A stretch of 64,000 nucleotides of DNA from Bacillus changyiensis (GTDB lineage Bacteria; Bacillota; Bacilli; Bacillales; Bacillaceae), in the NCBI RefSeq assembly GCF_027706145.1, contig NZ_JAQFWW010000006.1, positions 161,321 through 225,320 of the forward strand, given 5' to 3'. Both the position numbers and the translations under genes were made by a program. Positions 28,354 through 36,490 of the stretch are shown piece by piece (positions within the stretch are counted from its first letter, which is position 1; the number at the start of each line of letters is the position of its first letter). The notes under the pieces are model-generated. The model was not told where the DNA came from, ran no database searches, and saw nothing but the letters and a program-made list of their open reading frames with translations.

Positions 28354-29126
28354 CTTTTTATTCCTCCCCACAAGACTTCTTTTAAAGAGCCTTTCATATA
28401 CACTACATTCCCTTTATCATCTCCTAAATATTGGACAATGAAGAATTTAGAGTATACTGAAATACTAATCATACCTTCTCGTTTATGATCTTTTAAATAG
28501 ATATTGATAAAAGCTAAAGCTCGTTTTTCATTAGATAAAAAGTTAACAATCTCTTGATAGTCACTAATCACTGAAGAAGACTTAATATCATGACTTAGCG
28601 CTTTCTTATTTATCTTGACTTTTTTCTGATCAAGTATGATTGTCACGCAAATGGATTTTTCTACTAATGATCCGATCTTTGTTGGTGTATAATACAGTTC
28701 TAATAAATTTGATTTAAGAGCAGAAATAATAGGTTTTATTTGTTCACTGTTATAAACCCGATCATCTACAGTTAATGTATCCGAAATAATAAACTGTCTT
28801 CTTGCGCCATTTGAATAAACTATGTTACCTTTGAATTGAACTTTTTTTGCATGTAATGACTTCATTGCTTTTCCGTTTTCAATAATTTGATCAAATAAAG
28901 ATACTATATTTTGCAGATGAAACTCATCTTCAACCTCGACCCCTCCCCATATTGAATTTTCTAGCGTAATCTTTACTGGGATAGACTGAGTTGCTTTCGT
29001 CATGACAAGTTCCTTATCATCGATAACACGCACCTGATTGTAGAGACTACTTTGTGTAACAACGATAACAAGAGAAATAAGAACGATGATCACAAGGAAA
29101 ACAAGCTTTTTAAAGAACTTTGACAT
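28350..29126 (-). CDS. Single-pass extracytoplasmic protein of the sensing cluster, unrecognised
   Basis: 258 residues: one membrane helix at about 8-28 (FLVIIVLISLVIVVTQS), then an external domain rich in beta strands without cysteines. No domain recognised. In layout it resembles kinase accessory proteins such as YycH/YycI, but I see no sequence match. It lies between the kinase and the binding protein and is translationally coupled to the latter, so it probably bridges the two, perhaps in the role of PgtB. Start ATG 29126 follows GGAGGTGA at a spacing of about 9-11 bases. Confidence 0.6.
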   Translation of the reverse strand: MSKFFKKLVFLVIIVLISLVIVVTQSSLYNQVRVIDDKELVMTKATQSIPVKITLENSIWGGVEVEDEFHLQNIVSLFDQIIENGKAMKSLHAKKVQFKGNIVYSNGARRQFIISDTLTVDDRVYNSEQIKPIISALKSNLLELYYTPTKIGSLVEKSICVTIILDQKKVKINKKALSHDIKSSSVISDYQEIVNFLSNEKRALAFINIYLKDHKREGMISISVYSKFFIVQYLGDDKGNVVYMKGSLKEVLWGGIKS

Positions 29127-29160
29127 GTTATGGCTCACCTCCAAAAATACAGAAAAACTA

Positions 29161-29192
29161 TTTCATAAATACAAAACAATTGTTTCATAAAT
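29161..29192 (-). promoter_or_regulatory. Direct repeat, 22-bp period, candidate response-regulator site
   Basis: Two copies of TTTCATAAAT at 29161-29170 and 29183-29192 (plus strand), start to start 22 bp, i.e. two helical turns. They lie in the 73-base gap between the kinase gene and the downstream sensor/transporter genes. OmpR-type regulators often bind direct repeats on one helix face, so this may be the target of the adjacent response regulator. The promoter core is not evident. Confidence 0.45.
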
Positions 29193-29199
29193 GTATCAT

Positions 29200-30624
29200 T
29201 TAAAACGTTTTCATTTTTTTAAGCTGCGCAGGCACATAAAACGATAAGTAAATGGTGGTCCCTTCTTCTTCATCACTGATGATTTTCATGTCACCACCTT
29301 GTTTTTGCATAATCTCTGAACATAATAATAATCCTAATCCATTTCCCAACTGAGATGGTAAACGCTGAAAAAGATTTTCTTTCCTGTTATTCCAAGCCTC
29401 TAAAGTCAATTGATCCATACCAATCCCGTTATCTTTGACTATGATTGTCACATATTCTTCATCTATATGGTCCACTTCTATATTAATTTGCGAGGCATCA
29501 CTGTACTTCACGATATTATCAAATAAGTTTAAAAAGATTTGTTTCGTTTTATCATAGTCTGCAACAACATTCAGATAGCTCATTTTGTTAATAACAGTGA
29601 TATGATAACGAGTTATTTTTAATTTCATAATAAACAAGGTATCCTTGATGAGATCTGAAATGTTAATAATTGCAGGTGACAGTTGGAACTCAGTTGTTCC
29701 GTATTTTGATGATTCTAAAGTCTCCTCTACCAAATTCAGTAATCGCTTACCTTCCTTGTTAATATAATAAAAACACTCCTTCTGTTGATGTTGACTTGAG
29801 ATTTTAGGAATCAACTCGATGTATCCCAAAATGGAAGTTATTGGCGTTTTAAGTTCGTGTGTCAGTTGATCAACAAATTCTTTTTGTTTTAGCTTTTCTT
29901 GTTCTAATTGAGAAACGTGAAATTCGATAGCATTAGCCATTACACTAAAATCATAGGCTAACTTTTGAATTTCTTGATGTTCATATACTCCTACATCTAC
30001 CTTATAATCTCCATGGGTCATCTTATAAGACATTTTTCTAAGATTTTCAATAGGATTACAGATTGATTGGGCAATTTTTTTAATAAATATTATCGCAATC
30101 AAAATCACAATTAAAAATATAAATATAAAAGCAATCGTTATATCTTTTAACATTTGATATTCTTTGTTTAAATCATGAATGAACCTAATGATACCGATGA
30201 CCTTTCCATTTAAGTAAACAGGGCTAGAAAAGTAAATTTGCGGTGTTTCATTATTGCTCTTTAGCAAATATGCTTTCTTACCAGCGACAGCTTCATCAAC
30301 ATCTCTCTCAATTAATGAAAGCTCACCTTTTTGTGTATCAGTTAGAAGTTTATTTTTATTTTTAAAAATTTGTACTCTCATATCAAACCTTTTAGATAAG
30401 TATGAAGCCACAAGAGAAGCATTTTCGGATAAAAAATCTGCACTTCCCTCTTTTTGTACCAAATTCATCGTATACGTTTGAGCTTCAACACTTAACTTTT
30501 CCACTGAATCAACTGCATTTTCATACATGCTCTTTTGCAAATACAAAAACATTCCTATGTATATGATTAATATAGCCGGAATGAAGAGAAGCATAAATTT
30601 ATACATAATGTTATTTTTCAGCAT
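29200..30624 (-). CDS. Membrane sensor histidine kinase
   Basis: 474 residues. Two membrane helices (about 8-28 and 165-187) flank an external sensor domain, then HAMP, a dimerisation domain with the phospho-acceptor in LTHELKTPITS (H about 256), and an ATPase domain with N-box NLFDNIVKYSD, DNGIGMD and GNGLGLLLC. It should phosphorylate the response regulator encoded 13 bases upstream. The HisKA-type architecture differs from the LytS-like HptS and the UhpB kinases that usually control UhpT homologues. Confidence 0.92.
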   Translation of the reverse strand: MLKNNIMYKFMLLFIPAILIIYIGMFLYLQKSMYENAVDSVEKLSVEAQTYTMNLVQKEGSADFLSENASLVASYLSKRFDMRVQIFKNKNKLLTDTQKGELSLIERDVDEAVAGKKAYLLKSNNETPQIYFSSPVYLNGKVIGIIRFIHDLNKEYQMLKDITIAFIFIFLIVILIAIIFIKKIAQSICNPIENLRKMSYKMTHGDYKVDVGVYEHQEIQKLAYDFSVMANAIEFHVSQLEQEKLKQKEFVDQLTHELKTPITSILGYIELIPKISSQHQQKECFYYINKEGKRLLNLVEETLESSKYGTTEFQLSPAIINISDLIKDTLFIMKLKITRYHITVINKMSYLNVVADYDKTKQIFLNLFDNIVKYSDASQINIEVDHIDEEYVTIIVKDNGIGMDQLTLEAWNNRKENLFQRLPSQLGNGLGLLLCSEIMQKQGGDMKIISDEEEGTTIYLSFYVPAQLKKMKTF

Positions 30625-30637
30625 GACTTCTCCTTAC

Positions 30638-31306
30638 CTATATCTCTAGTTTATATCCAATACCATAGATCGTTTTAATTTTTGTACCTTCATTTCCTAA
30701 TTTTTTTCTTAAGCGCTGTACCATGATATCAACCGCTCTCGTATGACCGATAAATTCAAAACCCCATATCGATTCTAATAACTCTTCTCTAGTAAAGACT
30801 CTTCTCTTATTTTTCACAAGTAAACTGAGCAGATTAAATTCACGATATGTTAGTTTAATTTCTTTATCATGAACTAAAACTTTCCTCTCAGTCTCAAGAA
30901 TAGTCAATGATCCTGCTGTAAGAGGGGACATCGTTTTTTCTTGAACTTGATGAATACGTTTTAATAAATTCTTAATTCTTAATGATAGTTCGATACTGTT
31001 AAATGGCTTTGTGATATAATCATCTGCCCCTAGCTGAAGTCCGATAATTTTATCATTCATTTGATTTTTTGCTGTCAACATGATGATTGGTAGATGAGGG
31101 CATTTTTCGCGCACTTTACGAAGTAGTTCAAATCCATTAATATCCGGTAGCATTAAATCAAGAATCATCATATCCGGAAGATCATACAAACCATCCAATG
31201 CTTGTTTTCCATTTTGAGCCATGATCACTTCAAATCCTTCTAACTCTAATTGCAGGCGGATTAAATTCAAGATACTTTCTTCATCATCAACGATCATCAC
31301 TTTCAT
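30638..31306 (-). CDS. OmpR/PhoB-family response regulator
   Basis: 222 residues. Receiver domain with acidic pocket VDDEE, phospho-accepting aspartate in MILDLMLPD (D50), threonine in MLTAKNQ and lysine in YITKPFN. The C-terminal winged helix runs from about 125 (TYREFNLLSLLVKNKRRVFT ... RAVDIMVQRLRKKLG). First gene of the cluster with a plausible sigma-A promoter upstream. Start ATG 31306 is chosen over a GTG four codons upstream, which abuts AAAGGA. Confidence 0.93.
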   Translation of the reverse strand: MKVMIVDDEESILNLIRLQLELEGFEVIMAQNGKQALDGLYDLPDMMILDLMLPDINGFELLRKVREKCPHLPIIMLTAKNQMNDKIIGLQLGADDYITKPFNSIELSLRIKNLLKRIHQVQEKTMSPLTAGSLTILETERKVLVHDKEIKLTYREFNLLSLLVKNKRRVFTREELLESIWGFEFIGHTRAVDIMVQRLRKKLGNEGTKIKTIYGIGYKLEI

Positions 31307-31348
31307 TTTGTTACACATCCTTTCGACCTAAATCTATAGATTATTTCT

Positions 31349-31376
31349 ATTATACTAATAAGTATTAAAAACTGAA
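31349..31376 (-). promoter_or_regulatory. Probable sigma-A promoter of the two-component cluster
   Basis: TTCAGT, 16-base spacer, TATAAT on the minus strand, about 43 bases upstream of the response-regulator start. Confidence 0.5.
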
Positions 31377-31401
31377 CAACCTGCTAGTTAAGCAAAAACA
31401 C

Positions 31402-31434
31402 AAAAAAAGATCGAACCCATATTGGATCCGATCT
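31402..31434 (-). terminator. Terminator after the small membrane protein gene
   Basis: On the minus strand AGATCGGATCC, loop, GGGTTCGATCT followed by seven T. The outer six base pairs are perfect. It isolates the Ter operon and small gene from the two-component cluster. Confidence 0.7.
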
Positions 31435-31466
31435 CGTGAGACCAATGATTCGGCTTTGGTCATAAA

Positions 31467-31577
31467 TTAGTCTATTTTATAGAGTGATATCATTAGCACA
31501 CAAGCTAAGATAACACCAAGAATAATACCCAGGATAGACCACAAAGTCATCTTCAGATTTCTACTCATGTTGTTCAT
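31467..31577 (-). CDS. 36-residue single-helix membrane protein
   Basis: Reads MNNMSRNLKMTLWSILGIIL then GVILACVLMISLYKID and a TAA. A good site AAAGGAGATCA precedes the ATG and a terminator follows the stop, both marks of a real small gene. One transmembrane helix (about 11-31) with basic residues before it, so the N-terminus is probably cytoplasmic. It lies 43 bases downstream of yceH on the same strand and may be the last gene of the Ter operon. Function unknown; small membrane proteins of this size often modulate a larger membrane partner. Confidence 0.65.
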   Translation of the reverse strand: MNNMSRNLKMTLWSILGIILGVILACVLMISLYKID

Positions 31578-31620
31578 TGATCTCCTTTAGATTTTCTCAC
31601 TATTTTTCTATTAAAACAGT

Positions 31621-32709
31621 TTAACCATTCAATGCAATTTGTTTCATGTTATCTTGTAATTCCAAAATTCGTTTTGATCCCTCTTCACGAAGGCGTTTGT
31701 TTTCTTCTTCAATCTGTTTTGTTTCCTGCATACCTTTAACAATCGTGTTCCAAGACTGCTCAATGGTTTCAATATCAATGCTTGGTCTACCTGCCATTCT
31801 GGCTATCTCAACAGATTGATTAGAAATGTTTTCAGCATTACGTTTTAACATTTCGTTTGTACGGCGGTCAAGCTCACTCATTGAATCAGCAACAAGTTTT
31901 TGACGTTTAGCTGTCACAGCTTGAATAATACCATTTTTGAAAATCGGAATTGTAATGATAAAAGCAGAGTTGATTTTTCCGATTAGTTTTGTATTACCTC
32001 GTTGAAGTAAGCGAATTTGTGGTGCGGTTTGAATCGCGACCATTCTGGCCATATCCAAATCATAGACACGTTCTTCCAACGCCTGAATGCCGTTTCTAAG
32101 CGTATCAAGCTCCATTTGCGCCATTTGGTTGCCGCTCGCTGCCTTCGCTTCATATTCTGGTATAAGCCGCTGTAATTCATCTATTTTGGCTTGTCCAGCA
32201 ACAATATATTTTTCGAGCTGAACATAGTAGTTGAGATTGTTTTCGTACATTTCCTCAAGGGTGACTGTTGATCTTGTCATTTCATCTTTATACTTTGAGA
32301 TTTCAACATTAATTTTTTCAATTTCACCGCCAAGTGTTTGATATTTTTTGAAAATTTTCTCAACGAGATTATTTCCACGTTTGAAAATTTTGGACAACAG
32401 ACCTTTTTGTTCTTCAAAATCGTTTTTATCAAAACGATCCATGATTTTCCCAAGCTGTGTCAACATAGCTCCAGAATCCGTTACACTGTTCGTTCTCATC
32501 ATGGAAAGAATACGGTCAGAGAACTTGGAAATTTCAAGAGCAGGCTCCTTTCCAAATTCTAAAAGTGCCACTTGGTTTTTCACATCAATCTGGCGAGCGA
32601 GGTTTTGTACTTCAGGTTCCTGCCGCAGTTGGGCACGAATGTCCTCCGCTTTTTCAACCGTGATTTCTTCCTCTTTGTTGATATTGATGATACCCGTTTC
32701 ATTTGCCAT
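31621..32709 (-). CDS. yceH: TelA/YceH family protein
   Basis: 362 residues (B. subtilis YceH 363). An alpha-helical protein of the toxic anion resistance TelA family, with long predicted coiled coils (about 120-200) and no membrane segment. TelA-family proteins accompany TerD/TerC proteins in tellurite and envelope stress operons; their biochemistry is unknown. It lies 18 bases downstream of yceG with AGGGGG before the ATG. Confidence 0.92.
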   Translation of the reverse strand: MANETGIININKEEEITVEKAEDIRAQLRQEPEVQNLARQIDVKNQVALLEFGKEPALEISKFSDRILSMMRTNSVTDSGAMLTQLGKIMDRFDKNDFEEQKGLLSKIFKRGNNLVEKIFKKYQTLGGEIEKINVEISKYKDEMTRSTVTLEEMYENNLNYYVQLEKYIVAGQAKIDELQRLIPEYEAKAASGNQMAQMELDTLRNGIQALEERVYDLDMARMVAIQTAPQIRLLQRGNTKLIGKINSAFIITIPIFKNGIIQAVTAKRQKLVADSMSELDRRTNEMLKRNAENISNQSVEIARMAGRPSIDIETIEQSWNTIVKGMQETKQIEEENKRLREEGSKRILELQDNMKQIALNG

Positions 32710-32727
32710 TTAGATGGCCCCCTTTTA

Positions 32728-34341
32728 TTAAAAAATTTTGTTCATGAGCTTTCGCACAAGTGAAGGCTCTTTAAATTCCTGATTGAAAGACATCTCATCA
32801 AGCCAGTGTATATCAAACTGCTGATTATCAATATAATGATCAATACACTTATGTCCTGGAGGGTTATAGATGATAATATCAATTCCAATCTCATTTAATA
32901 ATAATAAAGCGACCGCATCAGAGCGCGATAATGCACCAGTTTGTTCAGTGTGATAAAGAACGAGTTTTGGAACAGTTTGGGAATAGTCAAAGGTTTGAAT
33001 CATATTTAAAAGTTCTGATGGCATGTTGACAGCATGTGTAAATAAATACAGCTGTACATCTGCCTCTGTTTCGCTTTTTAACGCCAATAGCTTTGGATGT
33101 TTACACATTCGTGACACCGCTTGGGCAATGCTACACTGAACCCCTTCTGGCAAATGTTTATAGCACCAAATATTACTTTCCATTAAACGGCTAGGATTAA
33201 CCTCCCCCGTCTGATCCAGAGCATGACTGTAATGAAATTGGTAATTAGATTTGACTTCCTTTGTAAACGGGAATTGACGTATTGTATATGTCTCTTTATA
33301 CTCTGTCAAGGTTTGCAAACGATCCCAGTACTCTTTTTCATTGGAGGAGATCCCCATGACCATTGCAAATAAATTAGGGATTTCCACTGTTGTTTTGGTT
33401 GCCTGAAAATTTGGTCGAATAAAGGCACGTTCTTTTGCAATTAAAAACAGTTCATCATAAGTCGTTTTCAGTGTGACTGAAATCGGTGTGTGCTCTCTAA
33501 ATTGCCATGGTTTAAACATGAGAGAGTCTTCATGATGAAGCACAGTGTCTAATTCCTTTGTTGAGCGATAAGCAACTGTTGATTTGCGTTGCGGTTTCTC
33601 TGTAGGAAAAGGCTCCATTGCCGATGTTACCGGATAATTATATACAAAAGAAAAGCTTTGATTTGGATCGATTTCTTGAAATTGATCCTTTCCTTCCGGA
33701 TGAAAAATCAGGACATCACAACCGACAAGTATTAAATAATATAAAAAATAGAGTTGACTTTTTGTCGCTTCGCCATACCAGATCACACGCGGCATCTGTT
33801 GTTCAATATCAGCTACTGAAAGCCATGGTTCAAGGTGATTTCCCATCCATTTCACAAGATCTAAGAGAACCCGGCGAAAGTCAGGGTCTTGAAAACCGTT
33901 CTGATGAAAAGACTGAAATGTTTGAAGCACTTCCATAAAAGCTTTTCTCAAATGACGATGCATCGCTGGATTGGCATGCTTAGCGATGAGTTGTTCACCA
34001 TCAAGAAAAGCAACAAACCGATTAACGGACAAGCCTTTTTCTTTTTGATTAATCATATGGATTTGCTGTATAGCCTGAAATTTCTTCGGATCGATATTCT
34101 TGTTAAGTGTTTCACTTAATATGTGAAAACCCTTTGACTCATACAGTTCATGCAAATAAATATAGTAATCTGTTTCATCATGCGGTGTTCCGAGGATTCG
34201 CCCCACGACTCGACTTATCGTCAAACGTTCAGCACCTTCATGAGGGGTTCTTTCTGGAAGCAATTGATAGATCATCTGTTTCCATTCATCATCTTGAATC
34301 TGTATGGTTTGAATGTTTAATTGATCATTCATAGCGCTCAT
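32728..34341 (-). CDS. yceG: YceG, Ter-operon protein
   Basis: 537 residues, exactly the length of B. subtilis YceG. Two halves have similar patterns (for example YLILVGCDVLIFHPEGKDQF near 230 and LLNEIGIDIIIYNPPGHKCI near 500), suggesting an internal duplication. No catalytic motif recognised and no signal peptide. Start ATG 34341 follows GGGGGGAC and lies inside the 3' end of the small HTH gene, so the two are translationally coupled. Known only as a member of stress-induced yce operons. Confidence 0.88.
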   Translation of the reverse strand: MSAMNDQLNIQTIQIQDDEWKQMIYQLLPERTPHEGAERLTISRVVGRILGTPHDETDYYIYLHELYESKGFHILSETLNKNIDPKKFQAIQQIHMINQKEKGLSVNRFVAFLDGEQLIAKHANPAMHRHLRKAFMEVLQTFQSFHQNGFQDPDFRRVLLDLVKWMGNHLEPWLSVADIEQQMPRVIWYGEATKSQLYFLYYLILVGCDVLIFHPEGKDQFQEIDPNQSFSFVYNYPVTSAMEPFPTEKPQRKSTVAYRSTKELDTVLHHEDSLMFKPWQFREHTPISVTLKTTYDELFLIAKERAFIRPNFQATKTTVEIPNLFAMVMGISSNEKEYWDRLQTLTEYKETYTIRQFPFTKEVKSNYQFHYSHALDQTGEVNPSRLMESNIWCYKHLPEGVQCSIAQAVSRMCKHPKLLALKSETEADVQLYLFTHAVNMPSELLNMIQTFDYSQTVPKLVLYHTEQTGALSRSDAVALLLLNEIGIDIIIYNPPGHKCIDHYIDNQQFDIHWLDEMSFNQEFKEPSLVRKLMNKIF

Positions 34342-34546
34342 TTGTCCCCCCTTTCTGATTCTGGCGACCGAATACGGCACACATGCCCGCTCTAGTTACT
34401 GCATAAGTAGTACCAAACTTTCTAATGGTTCCCTTAGGAAAATCGTGAACTCGTTTGCGAAGCGTTGATGAATCAATGCCCCATTCTTCACAAGCTTGCT
34501 GGGAACTAAGAATTTCCCGGCTGCTAAGATTAATTACTTTCACCAT
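34325..34546 (-). CDS. Small helix-turn-helix protein inside the Ter operon
   Basis: 73 residues. SSQQACEEWGIDSSTLRKRV forms a predicted helix-turn-helix, followed by a short hairpin (GTIRKFGTTYAVTRAGM), resembling excisionase/MerR-like or phage-type small DNA-binding domains. AGGATGA precedes the ATG. It overlaps the start of yceG by 17 bases and lies 11 bases after the HAD gene, so it is an operon member. It could be an operon regulator, or an RNA- or nucleoside-binding partner. B. subtilis 168 has no such gene in its yce operon. Confidence 0.65.
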   Translation of the reverse strand: MVKVINLSSREILSSQQACEEWGIDSSTLRKRVHDFPKGTIRKFGTTYAVTRAGMCAVFGRQNQKGGTNERYE

Positions 34547-34557
34547 GACTGATCATC

Positions 34558-35370
34558 CTAAAAATTTGATTTTTCTTTAACTTTAGGAACACAGAGGTTA
34601 ACAACATAATCTGTTATTTCGTCCGCCGCTTTCATGCCTGAGTGAGTTGTCACATTGAGATTTGGATCATATTGCAGCACTTCACCATGCAACGGCGAGA
34701 ACCCTTTATCTGCATGAGTAATTAATGAATAATCTAACAACGAATCTCCTGCAGTGTAAATTTCATCAAGTTTAAGCTCCTGTTTCAAATAGTCAACCGC
34801 TTGCCATTTATGAAGTGGTTTCGGAATAAAATAGAGCTTCCTTCCTTGTAAAGATGCTTGCCACCCTCTGTCAGTAGCCCATGCTTGCAGATCAGAATGA
34901 CTTACCTTGTGAACACCTTCATCACTTAAAATTAAATAAACAAAGTAATCATGCGCTGTTCGTGTTCGTTCTGCTAAACGCGATTCAGGAAGCTCTGCAA
35001 TTTCCGCCAACATATCTCTGATCGACATACACGATTGAAGCTGTTTTTCAATAAAACTTGACCAGTCAGCAAGCGGCTGACCATTCTTCAAAATACAAGC
35101 GCCATTTGTTGTAATCGCATATTCAGGAATGACCTCTTCCTGAAAAAAAGTAATTCTATTGTATTGCTCGGTTGTTCGGGTCGTAACGGGAATAAAATAC
35201 ATCTCTTGATGAATCTTGCGGAGATTTTGCTTCGTTTTCTCTGAAATGAAGGAAATCTCTCTGCCATCAAGGGTTTCAACCAGCTGATAGTCATCATCAG
35301 CGCCGTAAGCTTCAATCATTTTCTTGGAATAAATCAACGTTCTGTCCAAATCACTAGCAAATGCTTTCAT
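34558..35370 (-). CDS. HAD-family hydrolase of the Ter-associated module
   Basis: 270 residues. Motif I is ASDLDRTLIYS (nucleophile aspartate near residue 6) and the C-terminal motif IV is YTAGDSLLDYSLI; an alpha/beta cap lies between, as in Cof/sucrose-phosphate-phosphatase-like HADs. A predicted phosphatase acting in the nucleoside-like metabolite pathway proposed for Ter clusters. ATG 35370 follows GGGAGGGAC and overlaps the upstream stop as ATGA. Substrate unknown. Confidence 0.82.
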   Translation of the reverse strand: MKAFASDLDRTLIYSKKMIEAYGADDDYQLVETLDGREISFISEKTKQNLRKIHQEMYFIPVTTRTTEQYNRITFFQEEVIPEYAITTNGACILKNGQPLADWSSFIEKQLQSCMSIRDMLAEIAELPESRLAERTRTAHDYFVYLILSDEGVHKVSHSDLQAWATDRGWQASLQGRKLYFIPKPLHKWQAVDYLKQELKLDEIYTAGDSLLDYSLITHADKGFSPLHGEVLQYDPNLNVTTHSGMKAADEITDYVVNLCVPKVKEKSNF

Positions 35371-36476
35371 TTGTCCCTCCCGACCGGCCTTATCAATCCA
35401 CAGCAACTATAAGACATATTTGTATACTTCTCAACCGGAACACCTCTGTCTTCAGCAAGAAGTAAAATATGTTTCAGCTTTTCTTCTGAGCCAGGCTGGA
35501 TTAAGATCTTCCAAGGAACCCTACGCAATAGAACCCTTGTTGTTTCGCCAACTCCAGGCTTAATGAAATGCGTGTTGTCAATGTTAAAGTCTTTTTGGAT
35601 ATTCGAAATTGAACTCAAACCGCGCCAATCTGGCTCTACCTTTCTTTTCAGAAACTCGGCCGCTGTCTCTACCGCTTTTTTTTCAATGGCAGAAAATTCA
35701 GCACTAATCGTATCGACATAAAGATTTGAGACATCTTCGTCCAACAAGTCTCTATAAAACTTCGCACCATGAAAATCGTCTGTACCTATCCATTGTTCAT
35801 TTAAAACCGTTCGGCTGACCAAGCCTGATACGGTAGAATTTAAACATGCGCTCGGAATCAGAAAATCTTCTCTCGTTCCAAATAAATGAGAACAGTAACC
35901 AGGATCAGCAAGTACTGCCAGCTCAGCAGACAACTTCGTCCCGTATGTATCGTTAAAACAGTTTACAGCACCCGTTAATTCCTTCGTAATCGCGCCTTTC
36001 CCCGTCCACCCGTCTACAAATGTAACGGAATGATCTGGATGCTGTTGAATGATATAGCGGATGGCGTTTTCGTCAATTCCTCTGTCACGAATAATCGAGA
36101 TACTGTAATGAGGAAGTGTTTTTTTATATTTAAACTCAATATACCGTTTAATCAGAACACCAATCGGTGTCCCTGCCCGTGCTAAACTACAAAGCACAGT
36201 ATTAAATCCCCGCTTTTGAACAATTTGTTCTGCAACAATCCCGACAGCCTCGGCTACCTTTTGTTTACTCTCTTCTAATGAAGCATAAAACAGCTTCATA
36301 TATTCATCAGTTGGTTTATATTCTACAGGTAGCATTTCGGAATAATGCGTCCCACTTTGAATCAAGTTCTCTCTTTCCTGTGTACTCTTTTCTATTGAAA
36401 TACCTGACAAGTCTTTCAATAGAAAAGTCACATCAGATTCAGGATAACTCCCCATTTTTACAACGATTCCAGCCAT
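35367..36476 (-). CDS. StiP/PRTase-like family protein
   Basis: 369 residues. The FVDGWTGKGAI motif is a phosphoribosyltransferase-like PRPP loop, and the C-terminus (PGVGETTRVLLRRVPWKIL) is a conserved helicase-like arginine patch of the family often annotated as cysteine protease StiP. The PRTase-like loop suggests a nucleotide-type activity rather than proteolysis. It lies 14 bases downstream of the TRSP/PRTase gene and overlaps the HAD gene. ATG 36476 or 36482 may be the start; GAGGA precedes both. Confidence 0.78.
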   Translation of the reverse strand: MAGIVVKMGSYPESDVTFLLKDLSGISIEKSTQERENLIQSGTHYSEMLPVEYKPTDEYMKLFYASLEESKQKVAEAVGIVAEQIVQKRGFNTVLCSLARAGTPIGVLIKRYIEFKYKKTLPHYSISIIRDRGIDENAIRYIIQQHPDHSVTFVDGWTGKGAITKELTGAVNCFNDTYGTKLSAELAVLADPGYCSHLFGTREDFLIPSACLNSTVSGLVSRTVLNEQWIGTDDFHGAKFYRDLLDEDVSNLYVDTISAEFSAIEKKAVETAAEFLKRKVEPDWRGLSSISNIQKDFNIDNTHFIKPGVGETTRVLLRRVPWKILIQPGSEEKLKHILLLAEDRGVPVEKYTNMSYSCCGLIRPVGRDK

Positions 36477-36490
36477 GAACATCACTTCCT

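Noticed and set aside
31440..31461. GACCAA...TTGGTC hairpin as an extra terminator
   Set aside because: Only six base pairs and no T run; the stronger hairpin at 31402-31434 explains termination.
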